From contig JACCSN010000865.1 of NCBI GenBank assembly GCA_013812985.1, positions 1 through 7,835 on the forward strand: DNA of 7,835 nt, written 5' to 3'. The DNA is from Hyphomicrobiales bacterium (lineage in GTDB: Bacteria > Pseudomonadota > Alphaproteobacteria > Rhizobiales > Afifellaceae). A model generated the notes under the pieces. It was not told where the DNA came from. It saw only the letters and a program-made list of their open reading frames with translations, and did not search any database. Of this stretch, positions 5,395 to 7,835 are shown piece by piece (within the stretch, counting starts at the first letter, position 1; each line of letters opens with the position of its first letter). The position numbers and the translations under genes were made by a program.

Positions 5395-6417
5395 TCAGGC
5401 CGCAAGCGGCGTTTTCAGGAATTCGCGGTTGACGCAGTTCATCAGGACGCCGTCGCGGATGAAGGCGACGACGACCTCGATCGCCTTGCGCTGCATGTCC
5501 GCCAACGCCGACGGGCTGTAGAAGGCGGCGTGCGGCGTCAGCACCAGCCGCCCTTCCGTCCAGGGCTCGCGTCCCCGCCAAGCCTTGATCAGCGGGTGCT
5601 CGGGATCGGCTGGCTCCCTCGGCAGCACGTCGAGCGCCGCGCCGGCGATGCGCCCCGCCTTCAGCGCCTCGGCGAGCGCGTCAAGGTCGACGATCGGGCC
5701 GCGCGCGGTGTTGATGACGATCAAGTTCGGCTTCGCCCTGGCGAGGCTGGCGGCGCCGACCATGCCGCGCGTCTCCTCGGTCAGGGGCGCATGGACGCTG
5801 AGCACGTCGGCGCGGGCCATCACCTCGTCGAGGCTGCGGACGCGCTCGTAGCCGACAGCCAGTTCCGCGCCATTCGGCAGATAGGGATCGTAGAAGATCA
5901 CCGTCATGTCGAAGGCGGCCGCGCGCCGGGCCGTGGCAAGCCCGATGCGGCCCAGGCCGAGCACGGCGAATGTTGCGCCGCGGAGCCGGCGCACGAGCGG
6001 GGCGGCGGCGAAATTCCAGCCGCCGGCCGGGTCATCGCGGACCGCCTCCCCATACGTCGAGGTGCCGCGGGCAAGCGCCAGCATCAAGGCAAGGGCGTGG
6101 TCGGCGACTTCGGTCGTGCCGTAGTCGGGAACGTTGCAGACCGGCACGCCGCGCGCCCCCCATGCGCTGGCGTCGACATTGTCATAGCCGACGCCCTCGC
6201 GGACGACGATCCGGCAGCGGTCGAACATTTCCACCTCCACCCCGATCGGGATGCTCGCCGCGCAGCTGATCACCGCGTCCGCCTGCCGGCAGCGCTCGAC
6301 CGAAGGCGGCTCGACGGCTTCCGCTCCGGAGCGATGGATGTCGAAGGTGACGTCCGGCCCGAACGCCTCGTAGAGCGGGCTGTCGGGGGCGTAGGTGTTG
6401 ACTTTCAGGATGCGCAT
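5395..6417 (-). CDS. D-2-hydroxyacid dehydrogenase, CtBP-like
   Basis: A 340-residue NAD(P)-dependent oxidoreductase that interconverts 2-keto acids and D-2-hydroxy acids in the cytoplasm. REGVGYDNVD (73-82) and NVPDYGTTEVADHALAL (95-111) are the signature segments. The nucleotide-binding loop is GLGRIG (154-159), and Asp177 at the end of the next strand favours NAD. The catalytic set is Arg239 (NTARG), Glu268 (LPREP) and His296 (TPHAAF), all present. The segments VGYDNVD and YGTTEVADHA point to the CtBP-like subgroup (some phosphoglycerate dehydrogenases and glyoxylate reductases look similar). The start is the ATG at 6417 with GAGG just before it. The frame stays open another 825 bp upstream, but there it lies opposite the next gene. 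The gene is divergent from the dehydratase gene, with 111 bp between them. The substrate is unknown, probably a keto or hydroxy acid of the same pathway. Confidence 0.92.
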   Translation of the reverse strand: MRILKVNTYAPDSPLYEAFGPDVTFDIHRSGAEAVEPPSVERCRQADAVISCAASIPIGVEVEMFDRCRIVVREGVGYDNVDASAWGARGVPVCNVPDYGTTEVADHALALMLALARGTSTYGEAVRDDPAGGWNFAAAPLVRRLRGATFAVLGLGRIGLATARRAAAFDMTVIFYDPYLPNGAELAVGYERVRSLDEVMARADVLSVHAPLTEETRGMVGAASLARAKPNLIVINTARGPIVDLDALAEALKAGRIAGAALDVLPREPADPEHPLIKAWRGREPWTEGRLVLTPHAAFYSPSALADMQRKAIEVVVAFIRDGVLMNCVNREFLKTPLAA

Positions 6418-6478
6418 GGAGCCTCGGCTGCGGTTGGAGGGGCGGCGGCTACTGGCCGAGCGCTTCCCAAGAATGTAT

Positions 6479-6513
6479 CGAACCCAGCGAGTGAGATGCT
6501 CGCCGCCGGTTCG
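6479..6513. promoter_or_regulatory. Nested inverted repeat in dehydratase leader
   Basis: CGAACC (6479-6484) pairs with GGTTCG (6508-6513). Inside it GCGAG (6487-6491) pairs with CTCGC (6499-6503) around a 7-base loop. The element ends 3 bases before the Shine-Dalgarno AAGGAA of the plus-strand gene and lies in the divergent gap between two genes. It could be an operator serving both or an RNA hairpin in the leader. No sure -35/-10 pair was found in the 111-bp gap; TTGACC at 6514-6519 (minus strand) lacks a good -10 partner. Confidence 0.45.
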
Positions 6514-6528
6514 GTCAAGGAATAGACG

Positions 6529-7800
6529 ATGCGGATCACCAAGGTCGAGACCATCTGGTTCGAGGCGCAGCCGCTCGCGGTGTGGCGGCAGGCCAACCCG
6601 ACGGCGCGCCAGACGCTCCCCAACAATCTCTGGGTCCGCATCCATACCGACACCGGCTTCTCCGGGCTCGGCGAGACCTATTATCTGCCCCGCGCAGTGG
6701 CGGCCATCATCCACGACGTCTACGCCCCCCTCCTCATCGGCCGCGACCCGCGCGACATCGAGAACCACTGGCAGAACCTCTTCGCGCTGGTGAATTTCTG
6801 CGGGCCGATGGGCGCCGAGATGCGCGCCATCTCGGCCGTCGACGTGGCGCTCTGGGACCTGCTCGGGCAGATCGCCGGCTTGCCGATCTACACGCTCCTC
6901 GGCGGCCGCAGCCGCGATCGCATCCGCCTCTACAATACCTGCGTCGGTTTCGGGAAATATCCCGACCTCGACGCCTGGCTCTCGGGACGTGCCGGCGAGC
7001 TGGCCGTGGACCTGCTGCGGCAGGGCATCACCGCCATGAAGATCTGGCCCTTCGACCAGTTCGGGCCGTCGATCGCCGGACCTGAGAACGAGCGCGGCCA
7101 GGTCATGGTGTGGGGCGCCGCCACCGCCGCCGGCACGCTCGGCCACGCGCTTTCCAACGACGATCTCAAGGCCGGCATCGCCATCGTCGAGGATATCCGC
7201 CGAACCGTCGGCGACCGCATGGACATTGCCATCGAGGGCCATAGCCGCTGGGACCTGCCCGCCGCCACGCGCATCGCCCGCGCGCTCGAACCCTACGACG
7301 TCATGTGGCTCGAAGAGATCATGCCGCCCGACAATGTCGACGCCTACGTGCGGCTGAAATCAGCGACGCGGGTGCCGCTCTGCCAGAGCGAACGGGTATT
7401 CACACGCTTCGGCTTCCGCCCCTGGATCGAGCGGAACGCCACCGACATCGTGATGATGGACCTGTCCTGGGGCGGCGGGCTGACGGAGGGGCGCAAGGTC
7501 GCGGCGATGGCCGACACCGCCTACCTCCCCTTCACCTGCCACGACACGATCGGGCCGGTGGCGCTGTGGGCGGCCACCCACCTGATGCTGCACGCGCCGA
7601 ATGGCCTCATTATGGAGACCGTGCGCGGCTACCTCGACGGCTGGTATGACGACGTGCTCCAGGACCGCATCCCGGTCGCCGACGGCAGGCTCACCCTGCC
7701 CGACCGGCCGGGGCTCGGCACGCGGCTCCGCGAAGATTTCACCTCGCGCCCCAACGCCCGGGTGGAGATCACCACCGAAGAGAACCTCAAGGAGTGGTGA
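6529..7800 (+). CDS. Enolase-superfamily dehydratase (mandelate racemase type)
   Basis: A 423-residue cytoplasmic enzyme that should abstract the proton next to a carboxylate of a hydroxy acid or sugar acid, most likely dehydrating it to a 2-keto-3-deoxy acid. The N-terminal capping domain covers about 1-125. The barrel follows, with Lys171 (MKIWPF), metal ligands Glu236 (IAIEGHSRW), Glu262 (WLEEIMPP) and Glu288 (CQSERVF), and the base pair Asp311 (MMDLSWGG)/His338 (TCHDT). Glu363 (IMETVRGY) is the expected acid. His238 two residues after the first ligand is the arrangement of the D-galactonate/D-mannonate dehydratase groups, not of mandelate racemase itself. Residues about 176-212 form a longer loop. 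The start ATG has AAGGAA 6 bases before it. Specificity cannot be read from sequence. Confidence 0.92.
   Translation: MRITKVETIWFEAQPLAVWRQANPTARQTLPNNLWVRIHTDTGFSGLGETYYLPRAVAAIIHDVYAPLLIGRDPRDIENHWQNLFALVNFCGPMGAEMRAISAVDVALWDLLGQIAGLPIYTLLGGRSRDRIRLYNTCVGFGKYPDLDAWLSGRAGELAVDLLRQGITAMKIWPFDQFGPSIAGPENERGQVMVWGAATAAGTLGHALSNDDLKAGIAIVEDIRRTVGDRMDIAIEGHSRWDLPAATRIARALEPYDVMWLEEIMPPDNVDAYVRLKSATRVPLCQSERVFTRFGFRPWIERNATDIVMMDLSWGGGLTEGRKVAAMADTAYLPFTCHDTIGPVALWAATHLMLHAPNGLIMETVRGYLDGWYDDVLQDRIPVADGRLTLPDRPGLGTRLREDFTSRPNARVEITTEENLKEW
7789..7794 (+). promoter_or_regulatory. Shine-Dalgarno of the partial right-end gene
   Basis: AAGGAG lies within the last codons of the dehydratase gene, 8 bases before the GTG at 7803. 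An in-frame GTG at 7797 is only 2 bases away from it and therefore less likely as the start. Confidence 0.6.
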
Positions 7801-7802
7801 CG

Positions 7803-7835
7803 GTGACACCCTCGGCCACGTTCGAGGTCCGCTAC
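7803..7835 (+). CDS. Start of a downstream gene, cut by the window end
   Basis: Eleven codons from a GTG start, reading (M)TPSATFEVRY, continue to the last base without a stop. The start lies 2 bp after the stop of the dehydratase gene and has an AAGGAG Shine-Dalgarno at proper distance, so it is the next gene of the same operon. Too little is present to name the product. A beginning like FEVRY is not that of an ABC ATPase that I know. It is loosely reminiscent of the N-terminus of E1-alpha subunits of keto-acid dehydrogenases, but that is only a guess. Confidence 0.5.
   Translation, partial: MTPSATFEVRY

Noticed and set aside
5530..6525. Plus-strand open frame of 331 codons opposite the dehydrogenase gene
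   Set aside because: It is rich in Arg, Ala and Asp, has no recognisable domain, and mirrors the GC-biased codons of the real gene on the other strand.
6418..7242. Upstream in-frame extension of the dehydrogenase frame to 615 codons
   Set aside because: It runs antisense to the dehydratase gene, has no family motif, and the dehydrogenase domain begins normally at the ATG at 6417 with a nearby GAGG.

Overview
The window is high-GC DNA from an alphaproteobacterium, most likely of the Hyphomicrobiales (Rhizobiales). This rests on the rhizobial-type arsenic gene set (arsR-arsC-aqpS), a long palindromic intergenic repeat of a kind I associate with Bradyrhizobium/Rhodopseudomonas-type genomes, a possible DUF1127-like small protein, and strongly GC-biased third codon positions. 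I recognised no transposase, integrase, tRNA, rRNA or CRISPR array.

Left part (1-2336). A short plus-strand ORF of the possible DUF1127 type (61-270) faces a compact minus-strand arsenic operon: arsR (1686-2042), arsC (1172-1693, overlapping arsR by 8 bp) and aqpS (441-1160, 11 bp further on). The inferred job is arsenate reduction in the cytoplasm by ArsC, arsenite leaving through the AqpS channel, and repression by ArsR. No ArsB/Acr3 pump or ArsH is present here. The arsR promoter appears to place the transcription start on or next to the ATG. Directly behind it lies a frameshifted remnant of the C-terminal end of a MoeA-like molybdopterin molybdotransferase (2097-2333).

Middle gap (2337-2894). 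About 550 bp hold no gene I can support. They contain a perfect 3 x 14 bp tandem repeat and, about 80 bp before the next gene, an inverted repeat that could be an operator.

Right part (2895-7835). A family-3 (polar amino-acid type) ABC uptake system has a secreted binding protein (2895-3713) and two membrane subunits (3965-4633 and 4645-5388). A 163-bp palindromic repeat separates the binding-protein gene from the permeases. No ATPase gene lies in the window. Converging on the second permease gene is a D-2-hydroxyacid dehydrogenase of the CtBP-like group (5395-6417, minus). Divergent from it is an enolase-superfamily (mandelate racemase/acid-sugar dehydratase type) enzyme (6529-7800, plus). 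A further gene starts 2 bp after that (7803) and runs off the end. The arrangement suggests uptake and catabolism of a hydroxy-acid or sugar-acid-like compound. The substrate cannot be read from the sequence.

Most of the window is made of recognisable families. The less ordinary items are the MoeA remnant, the near-leaderless arsR promoter, the altered AqpS filter position, the repeat inside the transporter operon, and the nested inverted repeat in the leader of the dehydratase gene.
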